From Deinococcus planocerae (GTDB lineage: Bacteria; Deinococcota; Deinococci; Deinococcales; Deinococcaceae): a stretch of DNA of 64,000 nucleotides. Positions 43,713 through 51,461 of this stretch are shown here, in pieces (the first letter of the stretch is position 1; each line of letters begins with the position of its first letter). Both the position numbers and the translations under genes were made by a program. The DNA is taken from positions 31,139-95,138 of the forward strand of contig NZ_PNOR01000018.1 in NCBI RefSeq assembly GCF_002869765.1. The letters are read 5' to 3'. Below the pieces are notes generated by a model. The model had not been told where the DNA came from, did not search any database, and saw nothing but the letters and a program-made list of their open reading frames with translations.

Positions 43713-44807
43713 TCAGCCCCCCAGCGGCAACCGGACCACCCTCCGCGTCCGTCCCGCCCGGTAGATCGCCTCGATCAGCTCGACCGTCTTGCGGCCCTCC
43801 TCGCCGGGCACGAGCGGCTCGCGGTTCTCCCGCACGGCCTCCACGAAGTCCTCGAGCTGGAGGCGGTGGTAGTGCGTCATCACATCGAGGCGGGCGGCGC
43901 GTTCCCGGTCCTCGGCCTGCCAGGTGGGGAGGAGGTCCCCCTCTCCCGGCACGGTCCACACGTCGTTGACGGGGGGCTCGACCGCCGCCGTCACCCCCGC
44001 CACGAAGGACGAGCCGCCGTCCGTCTGCACGCCGACCGCCCTGCCGCTCTCGCCGTGGACGTGGACGCGGCCCCACAGCCCCGGATTCTGGCTGTTGCTC
44101 ACCACCACGCTGCCGAGCGCCCCGCCCGCGAAACGCAGGGTGGCGACCGCCGTGTCCTCGACCTCGATCTCCGGGTGGTTGAGGTTGGCCCAGGCGCCCG
44201 ACACCTCTTCCAGCGGCCCCATGAACCACTGGAGCAGGTCGAGTTGATGCACCGCCTGATTGACGAGGACGCCGCCCCCCTCCCCCGCCCAGGTGCCGCG
44301 CCACGCGTCCATCGCGTAATACTCGGGGCCGCGCCAACCCAGCAGGCTGAGGGTGCCGAGCACCGGGCGACCGACCTTGCCGTCCAGCAGGGCCCGCTTG
44401 ACACGCTGAACCGGCTCGTACAGGCGGCGCTGGCTGACCACGCCGAGCCGCACGCCCGAGTCCCGCGCCGCCGCGATCATCCGGTCGGCGTCCCGGACGG
44501 TCAGGGCGAGGGGCTTTTCGACGAAGACGTGCTTGCCTGCCCGAGCGGCCTGGACGGCGGCGTCCGCGTGCAGGGGGTGCGGGGTGCAGAGGATGACGGC
44601 GTGAACGTCCCGGGCTTGCAACGCCTCGGCAAGATCGGTGTAAGGTCTCGCCCCGTACTGGGCGGCGAAGGCGGCGGTGCGTTCCGCGTTCCGACCGCAG
44701 ACGGCGGCGAGCCGCGCACCGGGCAGGTCACTCAGGGCTCCCGCGTGCGTGTGCGCGACCTTGCCCGGCCCGACGATCAGGAAGCCCAGCGTCTCCGGCC
44801 CGCTCAG
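43713..44807 (-). CDS. Gfo/Idh/MocA-family oxidoreductase with CTG start
   Basis: 364 residues if read from CTG at 44807. The NAD(P)-binding fold begins LGFLIVGPGKVAHTHAGAL and continues with VILCTPHPLHADAAVQAARAGKHVFVEKPLALT, the EKP catalytic-lysine motif of the family. Members oxidise or reduce sugars, inositols and their derivatives. There is no ATG, GTG or TTG between the upstream gene's stop and the Rossmann motif. The CTG overlaps that stop as CTGA, and AAGGTGG lies upstream, so CTG is the most likely start. The pairing with a zinc dehydrogenase suggests joint use of a sugar or polyol. Confidence 0.85.
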   Translation of the reverse strand: MSGPETLGFLIVGPGKVAHTHAGALSDLPGARLAAVCGRNAERTAAFAAQYGARPYTDLAEALQARDVHAVILCTPHPLHADAAVQAARAGKHVFVEKPLALTVRDADRMIAAARDSGVRLGVVSQRRLYEPVQRVKRALLDGKVGRPVLGTLSLLGWRGPEYYAMDAWRGTWAGEGGGVLVNQAVHQLDLLQWFMGPLEEVSGAWANLNHPEIEVEDTAVATLRFAGGALGSVVVSNSQNPGLWGRVHVHGESGRAVGVQTDGGSSFVAGVTAAVEPPVNDVWTVPGEGDLLPTWQAEDRERAARLDVMTHYHRLQLEDFVEAVRENREPLVPGEEGRKTVELIEAIYRAGRTRRVVRLPLGG

Positions 44808-45808
44808 GGTTCGAGCACCACCTTCACCGCGTCGAGACTTCCCCGCGCGAGGTCGTGGATCAGCCCGGGACCGTCCTCCAGCCCGGCGACCCGCTCGATC
44901 AGGGGCGTCACGTCCACCCGCCGCGAGCGCAGCAACTCCACCGCCCGCGCGAACTCTTCCACGAAGGCGTAGGCACCCCGCACCGTGATCTCCCGCGTCA
45001 CGACCTCCTGCATGGGGACCTCGACGGTGGGGGCGGCGTTGCCCACCCAGGTGACGTGCCCGCCGTTCCGGGCCATCCGCACCGACTGCCACACGGTCGC
45101 CGTCACGCCCACGACCTCCAGCACGGCGTCGGCGCCGAGCCCGCCCGTGAGGCGCCGCACCTCCTCCACCGGGTCGGTCTCGCTCGCGTGGATCACCTCG
45201 TCCGCTCCCAGGCGCCGCGCGAGCCCCAGGCGGTGCGGGCTGAGGTCGCTCACGATCACGCGGCCCGCGCCCCGCAGCCGCAGGGCCAGCACGGTCAGCA
45301 GCCCGACCGGCCCGGCCCCCAGCACGGCCACCGTGTCCCCCACCTCCAGCGGGGTGAGGTTCGCCGCGTGCAGGGCCACCGCGAGCGGCTCGACGAGGGC
45401 GCCCTCGTGCCAGCCCACCTCGCCTGGGAGGGGGAGGGCGTTGCGCCCCGGCACGCTGACGAACTCGGCGTAGCCCCCGTTCACCGACCAGCCGATCCCG
45501 CGGCGGTTCAGGCAGAGGGTGGGGCGCCCGGCGCGGCACTGCGGGCAGGTCCCGTCGGAGACGATGGGCTGGACGACCACGCGGTCGCCGACCCGGTGAG
45601 TCTCCACCCCTTCCCCGGTCTCCTCGACGGTGCCGCAGAACTCGTGGCCCATGATGACGCCGGGGGAGCGCCGCCCGGTCGAGCCCGTGAAGCCGTGCAC
45701 GTCCGAGCCGCACACGCCCGCCGCCCGCACGCGCACGAGGACCTCCCCGGGCGCGGGGCGCGGGGCTTCCACCTCGCGCAGCGGCATCTGCCACGGCGCC
45801 TCGAACAT
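44804..45808 (-). CDS. Zinc-dependent medium-chain dehydrogenase (sorbitol/threonine DH type)
   Basis: 334 residues from ATG at 45808. Catalytic zinc ligands: Cys in AGVCGSDVHGF and His-Glu in MGHEFCGTVEE; structural-zinc cysteines GTCPQCRAGRPTLC; NAD site AVLGAGPVGLLTVLAL. It oxidises a polyol or similar alcohol. The start shares a base with the stop of a 23-codon upstream frame (TGATG), so its translation is probably coupled to that frame. An in-frame GTG at 45820 is an alternative but has a poorer ribosome site. The stop overlaps the next gene, the Gfo/Idh/MocA oxidoreductase. Confidence 0.88.
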   Translation of the reverse strand: MFEAPWQMPLREVEAPRPAPGEVLVRVRAAGVCGSDVHGFTGSTGRRSPGVIMGHEFCGTVEETGEGVETHRVGDRVVVQPIVSDGTCPQCRAGRPTLCLNRRGIGWSVNGGYAEFVSVPGRNALPLPGEVGWHEGALVEPLAVALHAANLTPLEVGDTVAVLGAGPVGLLTVLALRLRGAGRVIVSDLSPHRLGLARRLGADEVIHASETDPVEEVRRLTGGLGADAVLEVVGVTATVWQSVRMARNGGHVTWVGNAAPTVEVPMQEVVTREITVRGAYAFVEEFARAVELLRSRRVDVTPLIERVAGLEDGPGLIHDLARGSLDAVKVVLEP

Positions 45809-45879
45809 CAGGACGCGCACGGGGCCTCGGTGAGCGGGGAACGGGCCGCGCGGCGGCGGGAGGGGGGGATTCGCGGCAT
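45808..45879 (-). CDS. Putative 23-residue leader peptide upstream of zinc dehydrogenase
   Basis: ATG at 45879 has a perfect AGGAGG 4 bases upstream, the best ribosome site of this operon. The frame encodes 23 residues rich in Arg, Pro and Ala with one Cys, and its TGA overlaps the dehydrogenase ATG. It could couple or regulate translation (for example arginine- or proline-sensitive ribosome stalling), or simply load ribosomes for the weakly preceded dehydrogenase start. No homology can be judged at this length. Confidence 0.5.
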   Translation of the reverse strand: MPRIPPSRRRAARSPLTEAPCAS

Positions 45880-45926
45880 GGCGCCTCCTGGCGTGGGGGT
45901 GACTCGGGGCGGAAGGGGCGGACCTC

Positions 45927-45932
45927 ACCCTA
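45927..45932 (-). promoter_or_regulatory. Probable -10 box of dehydrogenase operon
   Basis: TAGGGT on the minus strand, about 48 bases before the leader-peptide ATG. Unlike the leaderless boxes elsewhere it leaves room for a leader carrying the AGGAGG site. Confidence 0.5.
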
Positions 45933-46108
45933 GAGCGGGCCTTCCGGCGGCGTCAACGCGGCGGAGGCGTCGCCGAGGGTCGGGCCGCAAGTCACGCCGA
46001 GGTCACGCGGCCCGTGCTGTCGTGTGGGCGTCAAGGACGTGTGGCGCGGACGGGCTGCCCCGGGAGCCACCGGGACCGCCCGCCCCTCCCCCCGCACCAG
46101 GAGGCGTT

Positions 46109-46297
46109 ATGAACGTCGACGACCCCCGGCCCACCCCCGGCCACGGCCACCCCCTCCCCGGCGCCCACCCGGACGACCTCCCCGACCCCGTGGCGTGGCA
46201 CGCGGACGGCGGCCCGCCCGAGGGGGACCTCCCGGACGAAGGGCACCCCACCCTCACCCCCGAGCAGTTCGACGCGGCGCTCGAGCGCTGGCGGTAG
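46109..46297 (+). CDS. Small acidic Pro/His-rich protein
   Basis: 62 residues, not recognised. The sequence is rich in Asp, Pro, Gly and His (HGHPLPGAHPDDLPDP) and ends in a short helix LTPEQFDAALERWR. AGGAGG sits 4 bases before the ATG. It lies between the divergent dehydrogenase operon and the sugar importer; no transmembrane or signal segment. Probably real given the ribosome site, but function is unknown. Confidence 0.6.
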   Translation: MNVDDPRPTPGHGHPLPGAHPDDLPDPVAWHADGGPPEGDLPDEGHPTLTPEQFDAALERWR

Positions 46298-46370
46298 GCG
46301 CGGGGGGGGCCGGGGTCTGCCCCTTCCCGGAGCCTCGCCAAGCCTCCGCCTTTACCCCCGCCGACCTTCA

Positions 46371-46429
46371 GATGTCAAGGCGTTTGGGTGAAGGTGTCTT
46401 GACATCTTCGCTCGGCGGGATGCTTAAAT
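46371..46429 (+). promoter_or_regulatory. Promoter and inverted-repeat operator of the sugar importer
   Basis: GATGTCAAG (46371-46379) and CTTGACATC (46398-46406) are perfect inverted repeats 18 bases apart. The right arm contains the -35 box TTGACA (46399-46404); TTAAAT at 46424-46429 is the likely -10 box, at a longish 19-base spacing. A bound repressor would cover the -35 element. ACATCAAGG at 46441-46449 resembles a further half-site. Confidence 0.65.
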
Positions 46430-46551
46430 GGAACCACCTCACATCAAGGTCCGTGGCGGGGCGTGAGCCGTCTCGTCACTTGTTCAGGCGTTCTTCCGTC
46501 GGTTTTCGGTTCTGCGGCCCGTCTCGCCCTGAGAGACACAAGGAAGTGTCC

Positions 46552-47532
46552 ATGAAAGCACATCACCGCACCCTGGCCCTGACGCTCACCGCGGCGGCGG
46601 CCACCGGCCTGGGCGTCTTCGCCGTCGCGCAGGGGCTGCCCAAGCTCGCCCAGAAACCGACCTACAAGGTGGGCTTCGCGCAGACCGAGAGCAACAATCC
46701 CTGGCGCATCGCGCAGACGAAGAGCATGCAAGACGAGGCGAAGAGGCTCGGGCACCGCCTGGTGTACACCGACGCGGCGGGCTCGGCGGCCAAGCAGGTC
46801 GCCGACGTGGACTCCATGATCGCGCAGCGGGTGGACGCGATCTTCCTCGCTCCGCGCGAGGAAAAGCCCCTCGCCGCCGCCGTGAAAAAGGCGCGCGCCG
46901 CCGGGATTCCGGTGATCTTGCTCGACCGCAACGTGGACCCGTCGCTCGCCAAGGCGGGCGTGGACTACGTGACTTTCATCGGCAGCGACTTTATCGAGGA
47001 GGGGCGCCGGGTCGGCCAGTGGCTCACCAAGAACATGAAGGGCGAGGCGCGGGTGATCCAGCTTCTGGGCACGACGGGTTCCTCCCCGGCCAACGACCGC
47101 CGCAAGGGCTTCGAGGACGCGGTGAAGGGCAACGCGAAGGTCCGAATCCTCGCCTCGCAGACCGGCGACTTCGCCCGCGACAAGGGCCGTCAGGTGATGG
47201 AGACGCTGCTTCAGGCGCACCCCGACGTGAACGTGGTGTACGCCCACAACGACGAGATGGCGATTGGCGCCATCGCCGCGCTGGAGGCGGCGGGCAAGAA
47301 GCCCGGCAAGGACGTCATGATCATGTCCATCGACGGCGGGCGCGAGATCGTGCAGCTCGTGGTGGACGGCAAGGTCAACTACGTCGTGGAGTGCAACCCG
47401 CGCTTCGGGCCCAAGGCGTTTGCCACCCTCAAGGACTACGCGGCGGGCAAGAAGATTCCCGCCAAGATCATCAACCCCGACCGCGACTACACGGCACAAA
47501 ACGCCAAGGCCGGTCTCGCCTCGGCGTACTGA
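46552..47532 (+). CDS. ytfQ: Sugar ABC transporter substrate-binding protein, YtfQ type
   Basis: 326 residues with a signal peptide ending about FAVAQ. Type-1 periplasmic binding fold: YKVGFAQTESNNPWRIAQTKSM, VDAIFLAPREEKPLAAAV, VILLDRNVD, FIGSDFIEEGRRVGQWL, GTTGSSPANDRRKGFEDAV. These last segments are typical of E. coli YtfQ, which binds galactofuranose; the ligand here is inferred by similarity only. AAGGAAG precedes the ATG. It is the first gene of a four-gene importer, and a strong hairpin follows it. Confidence 0.88.
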   Translation: MKAHHRTLALTLTAAAATGLGVFAVAQGLPKLAQKPTYKVGFAQTESNNPWRIAQTKSMQDEAKRLGHRLVYTDAAGSAAKQVADVDSMIAQRVDAIFLAPREEKPLAAAVKKARAAGIPVILLDRNVDPSLAKAGVDYVTFIGSDFIEEGRRVGQWLTKNMKGEARVIQLLGTTGSSPANDRRKGFEDAVKGNAKVRILASQTGDFARDKGRQVMETLLQAHPDVNVVYAHNDEMAIGAIAALEAAGKKPGKDVMIMSIDGGREIVQLVVDGKVNYVVECNPRFGPKAFATLKDYAAGKKIPAKIINPDRDYTAQNAKAGLASAY

Positions 47533-47547
47533 CCCCCACCTCGCCTC

Positions 47548-47573
47548 AAGGGTGCCCGTCTCAAGGCACCCTT
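47548..47573 (+). terminator. Intra-operon terminator-like hairpin (attenuator)
   Basis: AAGGGTGCC (47548-47556) pairs perfectly with GGCACCCTT (47565-47573) around an 8-base loop, followed by TTCGGGCTTT. It lies between the binding-protein gene and the ATPase gene and could set excess of the binding protein over the membrane complex. Confidence 0.7.
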
Positions 47574-47621
47574 TTCGGGCTTTCGGGGGGCCGCGCTCCC
47601 ACCCCGTCAGAGAAGGCCAAC

Positions 47622-49175
47622 GTGGAACAACACCCAGCTCTCCTCTCTATGAGGGGCATCGACAAGAGCTTTTCCGGCGTGCCCGCCCTCAGGGGCGCCC
47701 ACCTGACGGTAAGGCGCGGCGAGGTCCACGCATTGATCGGCCAGAACGGCGCCGGGAAGTCCACCCTCATCAAGGTCCTCACGGGCGCCTACCGCAAGGA
47801 CGGCGGGACGATTTCTTTCGCGGGCCGCGAGGTCGAATTCACCTCCCCGCAGGCGGCCCAGCGCGGCGGCATCAGCACGATCTACCAGGAGGTCAACCTC
47901 GTCGCCCTGCGATCCGTCACCGAGAACATCTTCCTGGGGCGTGAGCACCGGCGCGGCCCCTTCCTCGACTGGCGGCGGATGAACGCGGAGGCGCGTACCC
48001 TCCTGGAGCGCTTCGACGTTCACGTGGACGTGACCCGCCCGCTGATGGACTTCAGCGTCGCCGTGCAGCAGATGGTCGCCATCGCCCGCGCGGTGTCGTT
48101 CGAGAGCGGGCTCGTCATCATGGACGAACCGACCTCCTCGCTCGACGACCGCGAGGTGGAGACGCTCTTCGGGGTGATCCGCCAGCTCAAGGCGCAGGGC
48201 GTGTCCGTCATCTTCGTCTCGCACCGCCTCGACGAGCTGTACGCCGTGTGCGACCGGGTGACGGTCATGCGCGACGGGCGCACGGTGGATGAGCGGGCGA
48301 TGGGGGAGATCGGCAAGCTCGAACTCGTCGCCCGGATGCTCGGCAAGGAGGTCGGCGAGCTGCGCCGGGAGGGCGAGACGGCCTTCTCGCGCGGCGGCGG
48401 GGCCCGGGGTGACGTGCTCCTGGAGGCGCGCGACCTGCGGACCGGCGCCATGCTGCGCGACGCCGACCTCGACGTGCGGGCGGGCGAGATCGTGGGCCTG
48501 GCGGGCCTGCTGGGCTCCGGGCGCACGGAGACGGCCCGCGCCGTCTTTGGGGCCGACGAGCTGGAGGGCGGCGAGGTGCGCGTCTCGGGCCGCAAGGCCG
48601 CCTTCCGTTCGCCGAGAGACGCCATTCGCGCCGGGCTGGGCTTCTGCTCGGAGGACCGCAAGACCGAGGGCATCATCCCCGACCTCTCGGTGCGCGAGAA
48701 CCTGACGCTGGCGCTGCTGCCGCACCTGTCGCGCCACGGCGTCGTGGACCCGAAGCGGCAGGCGGAGGTCGTGGACCGCTTCATCGCGCGGCTGGGCATC
48801 AAGACGGCGGGGCCGGAGCAGAAAATCCGGGAACTCTCGGGCGGCAACCAGCAGAAGGTCCTGCTCGCCCGCTGGCTGTGCATGAACCCGAAGCTCCTGA
48901 TCCTCGACGAGCCCACGCGCGGCATCGACGTGGGGGCCAAGGGGGAGATTCAGGCCCTGCTCAGCGAACTCGCCCGCGAGGGGCTGGGGGTGCTGATGAT
49001 CTCCAGCGAACTCGAAGAACTCGCCGAGGGCGCCGACCGCGTGGTCGTGATGCGCGACGGGCGCAGCGTGGCCGAGCTGCCGCGCCAGGGCCTCTCCCAG
49101 GACGCGATCATGACCGCGATGGCACACGGGGACGCGGCGCACGCCGAGGCGGCCCCGACGGGAGGCACCGCATGA
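47622..49175 (+). CDS. ytfR: Sugar ABC transporter ATPase, YtfR type (two nucleotide-binding domains)
   Basis: 517 residues from GTG at 47622, preceded by GAAGG. The first ATPase domain has GQNGAGKSTLIKVLTGAY, a Q-loop and LVIMDEPTSSLDDREVE; the second has GLLGSGRTETARAVFGA, the signature LSGGNQQKVLLARWL and LLILDEPTRGIDVGAKGEI. As in other CUT2 ATPases the second Walker A is modified (SGRTE instead of GKS/T), so one site is probably weak. It powers uptake through the two permeases that follow, and overlaps the next gene as ATGA. Confidence 0.93.
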   Translation: MEQHPALLSMRGIDKSFSGVPALRGAHLTVRRGEVHALIGQNGAGKSTLIKVLTGAYRKDGGTISFAGREVEFTSPQAAQRGGISTIYQEVNLVALRSVTENIFLGREHRRGPFLDWRRMNAEARTLLERFDVHVDVTRPLMDFSVAVQQMVAIARAVSFESGLVIMDEPTSSLDDREVETLFGVIRQLKAQGVSVIFVSHRLDELYAVCDRVTVMRDGRTVDERAMGEIGKLELVARMLGKEVGELRREGETAFSRGGGARGDVLLEARDLRTGAMLRDADLDVRAGEIVGLAGLLGSGRTETARAVFGADELEGGEVRVSGRKAAFRSPRDAIRAGLGFCSEDRKTEGIIPDLSVRENLTLALLPHLSRHGVVDPKRQAEVVDRFIARLGIKTAGPEQKIRELSGGNQQKVLLARWLCMNPKLLILDEPTRGIDVGAKGEIQALLSELAREGLGVLMISSELEELAEGADRVVVMRDGRSVAELPRQGLSQDAIMTAMAHGDAAHAEAAPTGGTA

Positions 49176-50167
49176 CCCGGCCCGAAGGGACGACCGCGCC
49201 GCCCCCTGCCCTGCCGCAGCCGCGGCGCAAACGGGCCTCCTCTCCCCTCCTCGGGCCGCTCGTCGCCCTCGCCTCGCTCCTCCTCTTCAACGCCCTGTTC
49301 ACGCCGAACTTCCTCACCGCGCAGACCCTCAACGTCAACCTGACCCAGGTGGCGACGGTCGTGATCGTCGCGGTCGGCATGACGCTGGTGATCGCCACGG
49401 GCGGCATCGACCTCTCGGTGGGGGCCCTGATGGCGATCAGCGGGGCGATTGCGCCCATGCTGTTTCTGAATCCGCCGTTCGGGAACGCCGCGCTCGGCCT
49501 CGGGCTCGCCTTCACCGTGCCGGTGCTCGTGGCGGGGCTGTTCGGCCTCTTCAACGGCTCGCTCGTGACCCGTTTCGGCATCCAGCCGTTCATCGCCACC
49601 TTGATCCTCTTCATCGCGGGGCGGGGCATCGCGCAGGTGATGACGAACGGGCAGCTCCAGACCTTTTCCAACTCCACCTTCGGGTACATCGGGCTGGGAC
49701 GGCCCCTCGGCATTCCCTTCCAGGTGATCCTGATGCTCGCGGTGGTGGCCCTCTTCGCGTGGGTGATGAGCCGCACCGTCTTCGGGCGACACGTCCTCGC
49801 GGTGGGCGGGAACGAGGCCGCCGCGCGGCTGGCGGGCATTCCCACGAACCGGGTCAAGCTCGCCGTGTACGGGATCAGCGGGCTGCTCGCGGGGCTCGCC
49901 GGGCTGATCGTCATCGCCATCAACTCGTCGTCGGACGCCAATCAGGTCGGGCTCAACATGGAACTCGACGCCATCGCCGCCGTCGCGGTGGGCGGCACGG
50001 CGCTGACGGGCGGGCGGGCGACCATCCTGGGCACCCTGCTCGGCGCCCTGATCATCCAGCTCATCCGCTACACCCTGCTCGCGCGCGGGGTGCCCGACGC
50101 CGTGGCGCTGGTGGTCAAGGCGGCGATCATCCTCGTCGCCGTGTATATCCAGCGGCAGCGTCGGTAA
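49172..50167 (+). CDS. ytfT: Sugar ABC transporter permease, YtfT type
   Basis: 331 residues, about 9-10 membrane helices. CUT2 permease motifs: VIVAVGMTLVIATGGIDLSVGALMAISG, GIQPFIATLILFIAGRG, GRHVLAVGGNEAAARLAGIP, AIAAVAVGGTALTGGRATILGTLLGA. The N-terminus before helix 1 is Pro/Arg-rich. It forms the membrane channel together with the YjfF-type subunit. The start overlaps the ATPase stop. Confidence 0.92.
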   Translation: MTRPEGTTAPPPALPQPRRKRASSPLLGPLVALASLLLFNALFTPNFLTAQTLNVNLTQVATVVIVAVGMTLVIATGGIDLSVGALMAISGAIAPMLFLNPPFGNAALGLGLAFTVPVLVAGLFGLFNGSLVTRFGIQPFIATLILFIAGRGIAQVMTNGQLQTFSNSTFGYIGLGRPLGIPFQVILMLAVVALFAWVMSRTVFGRHVLAVGGNEAAARLAGIPTNRVKLAVYGISGLLAGLAGLIVIAINSSSDANQVGLNMELDAIAAVAVGGTALTGGRATILGTLLGALIIQLIRYTLLARGVPDAVALVVKAAIILVAVYIQRQRR

Positions 50168-50210
50168 GCAGGGGGCCGTTGGAAGACGGTTTTGCTGGGA
50201 CGCCTGGGGC

Positions 50211-50270
50211 GCTCACCCCCTCCCAGCCTCCCCCTCTGCTTCGCAGCTTTGCAAGTCAAGGGGGAGGGGC
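50211..50270. repeat. Dispersed intergenic repeat A, long copy
   Basis: CCTCCCCCT (50227-50235) pairs with AGGGGGAGG (50259-50267); inside is CTGC-TTC-GCAG. The reverse complement of the left part matches 12646-12671, and GCAGCTTTGCAAGTCA (50243-50258) matches repeat B. It lies between ytfT and yjfF and could also influence expression of the last permease. Confidence 0.6.
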
Positions 50271-50322
50271 GAAAAGACTTAAAGCGTTCATGTGGTCATC
50301 TGTAGATCGCGCGGCTCGTCAG

Positions 50323-50329
50323 AAGGAGG
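50323..50329 (+). promoter_or_regulatory. Ribosome binding site that fixes the CTG start of yjfF
   Basis: AAGGAGG, complementary to the 16S 3' end, lies 6 bases before CTG at 50336. No ATG, GTG or TTG occurs at suitable distance. Confidence 0.75.
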
Positions 50330-50335
50330 CTTCCC

Positions 50336-51343
50336 CTGTCCGCCATCACTCCTCAACCCACCCGGCGTGAATCCTCGCGCGTCCGCGCGGGGCAACTGCT
50401 CCAGCGGTACGGCGTCCTCGTCGCGCTCGGCCTGCTCGTGCTGTTCGGCTCGCTGCGGTACGAGGGCTTCCTGTCCACCTACAACGTCTTCTCGGTGCTC
50501 GGGTACAACTCGATGTTCGGGCTCGTCGCGCTGGGGATGGCCTTCGTGATCATGACGGGGGGCATCGACCTCTCGGTGGGCAGTGTGGCCGCCTTCGCCA
50601 GCGTGATCGCCGCGCTGCTCAGTCCCTTCGGCCTGTGGCCCGCGCTGCTGGGGGCGGTGGCCGCCGCCACGCTGCTCGGGCTGATCAACGGCGTGGTCGT
50701 CGCGTATCTCAAGATCTTGCCCTTTGTCGCCACGCTCGCCATGCTGCTCGCGGCGCGGGGGCTCGCGCTGCTCTTCGCCGGGAACCAGTCGGTCTCGGTC
50801 AGTTCGGAGAGCGGTTTCACGACCTTCGGGCAGGGGAACATCGGGGGCGTGCCCTACACCGCGATCCTGCTCTTCGTGGCTTTCGTCGTCGGGGCGGTCG
50901 TGCTGCGTTTCACCCGTTTCGGGCGGCACGTGCTCGCGGTCGGCGGGAACGAGGAGGCCGCGCGGCTGATGGGCCTGCCCGTCGAGCGGACACTGGTGTG
51001 GGTGTACGTCCTGTCGGGGGCGCTGGCGGGGCTGGCGGGCGTGATCCTCGCCTCCCAGTTCGGGGCGGGGCAGCCGACCGAGGGGCTGGGGTGGGAGCTG
51101 ACCGCCATCGCCGCCGTCGTGGTGGGCGGGACGCTCCTGACGGGCGGGAGCGGGTCGGTCGGCTCGACGCTGGTCGGCGTGCTGCTCCTCGGGATCATCT
51201 TCAACATCCTCAACTTCGAGAACGGGCGCGGCACGATCAGCCTCAGCGCGTACTGGCAGTCGGTGATCCGGGGGGCTTTCTTGCTCCTCGTGGTCGTGCT
51301 GCAAAACCGGCTCACCCGGCGCAGGGCGGGCGGCGGGGGGTGA
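50336..51343 (+). CDS. yjfF: Sugar ABC transporter permease, YjfF type, with CTG start
   Basis: 335 residues from CTG at 50336, close to the 331 of E. coli YjfF. CUT2 motifs: MAFVIMTGGIDLSVGSVAAFASV, LPFVATLAMLLAARG, GRHVLAVGGNEEAARLMGLP, AIAAVVVGGTLLTGGSGSVGSTLVG. The next possible start, GTG at 50438, would cut through the first membrane helix (YGVLVALGLLVLFGSL) and has no ribosome site, so CTG is strongly preferred. It is the last gene of the importer; 168 bases and repeat A separate it from ytfT. Confidence 0.88.
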   Translation: MSAITPQPTRRESSRVRAGQLLQRYGVLVALGLLVLFGSLRYEGFLSTYNVFSVLGYNSMFGLVALGMAFVIMTGGIDLSVGSVAAFASVIAALLSPFGLWPALLGAVAAATLLGLINGVVVAYLKILPFVATLAMLLAARGLALLFAGNQSVSVSSESGFTTFGQGNIGGVPYTAILLFVAFVVGAVVLRFTRFGRHVLAVGGNEEAARLMGLPVERTLVWVYVLSGALAGLAGVILASQFGAGQPTEGLGWELTAIAAVVVGGTLLTGGSGSVGSTLVGVLLLGIIFNILNFENGRGTISLSAYWQSVIRGAFLLLVVVLQNRLTRRRAGGGG

Positions 51344-51461
51344 GTCCCGCGCGCGTGCGGACGAATTCATTCCTTTTCACCCCGAAAGGCGCAGAATAAC
51401 GGCACAGGCCCCCTCTCCACTCCGGCTGTCGCCCCACGTTTCCACCCTTCAGGAGGACCGC

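Noticed and set aside
46024..46551. N-terminal extension of the sugar-binding protein
   Set aside because: It would cover the operator, promoter and the small acidic gene; the signal peptide begins at 46552.
50438..50440. GTG start for the YjfF-type permease
   Set aside because: It lies inside the first membrane helix and has no ribosome site, unlike CTG at 50336.
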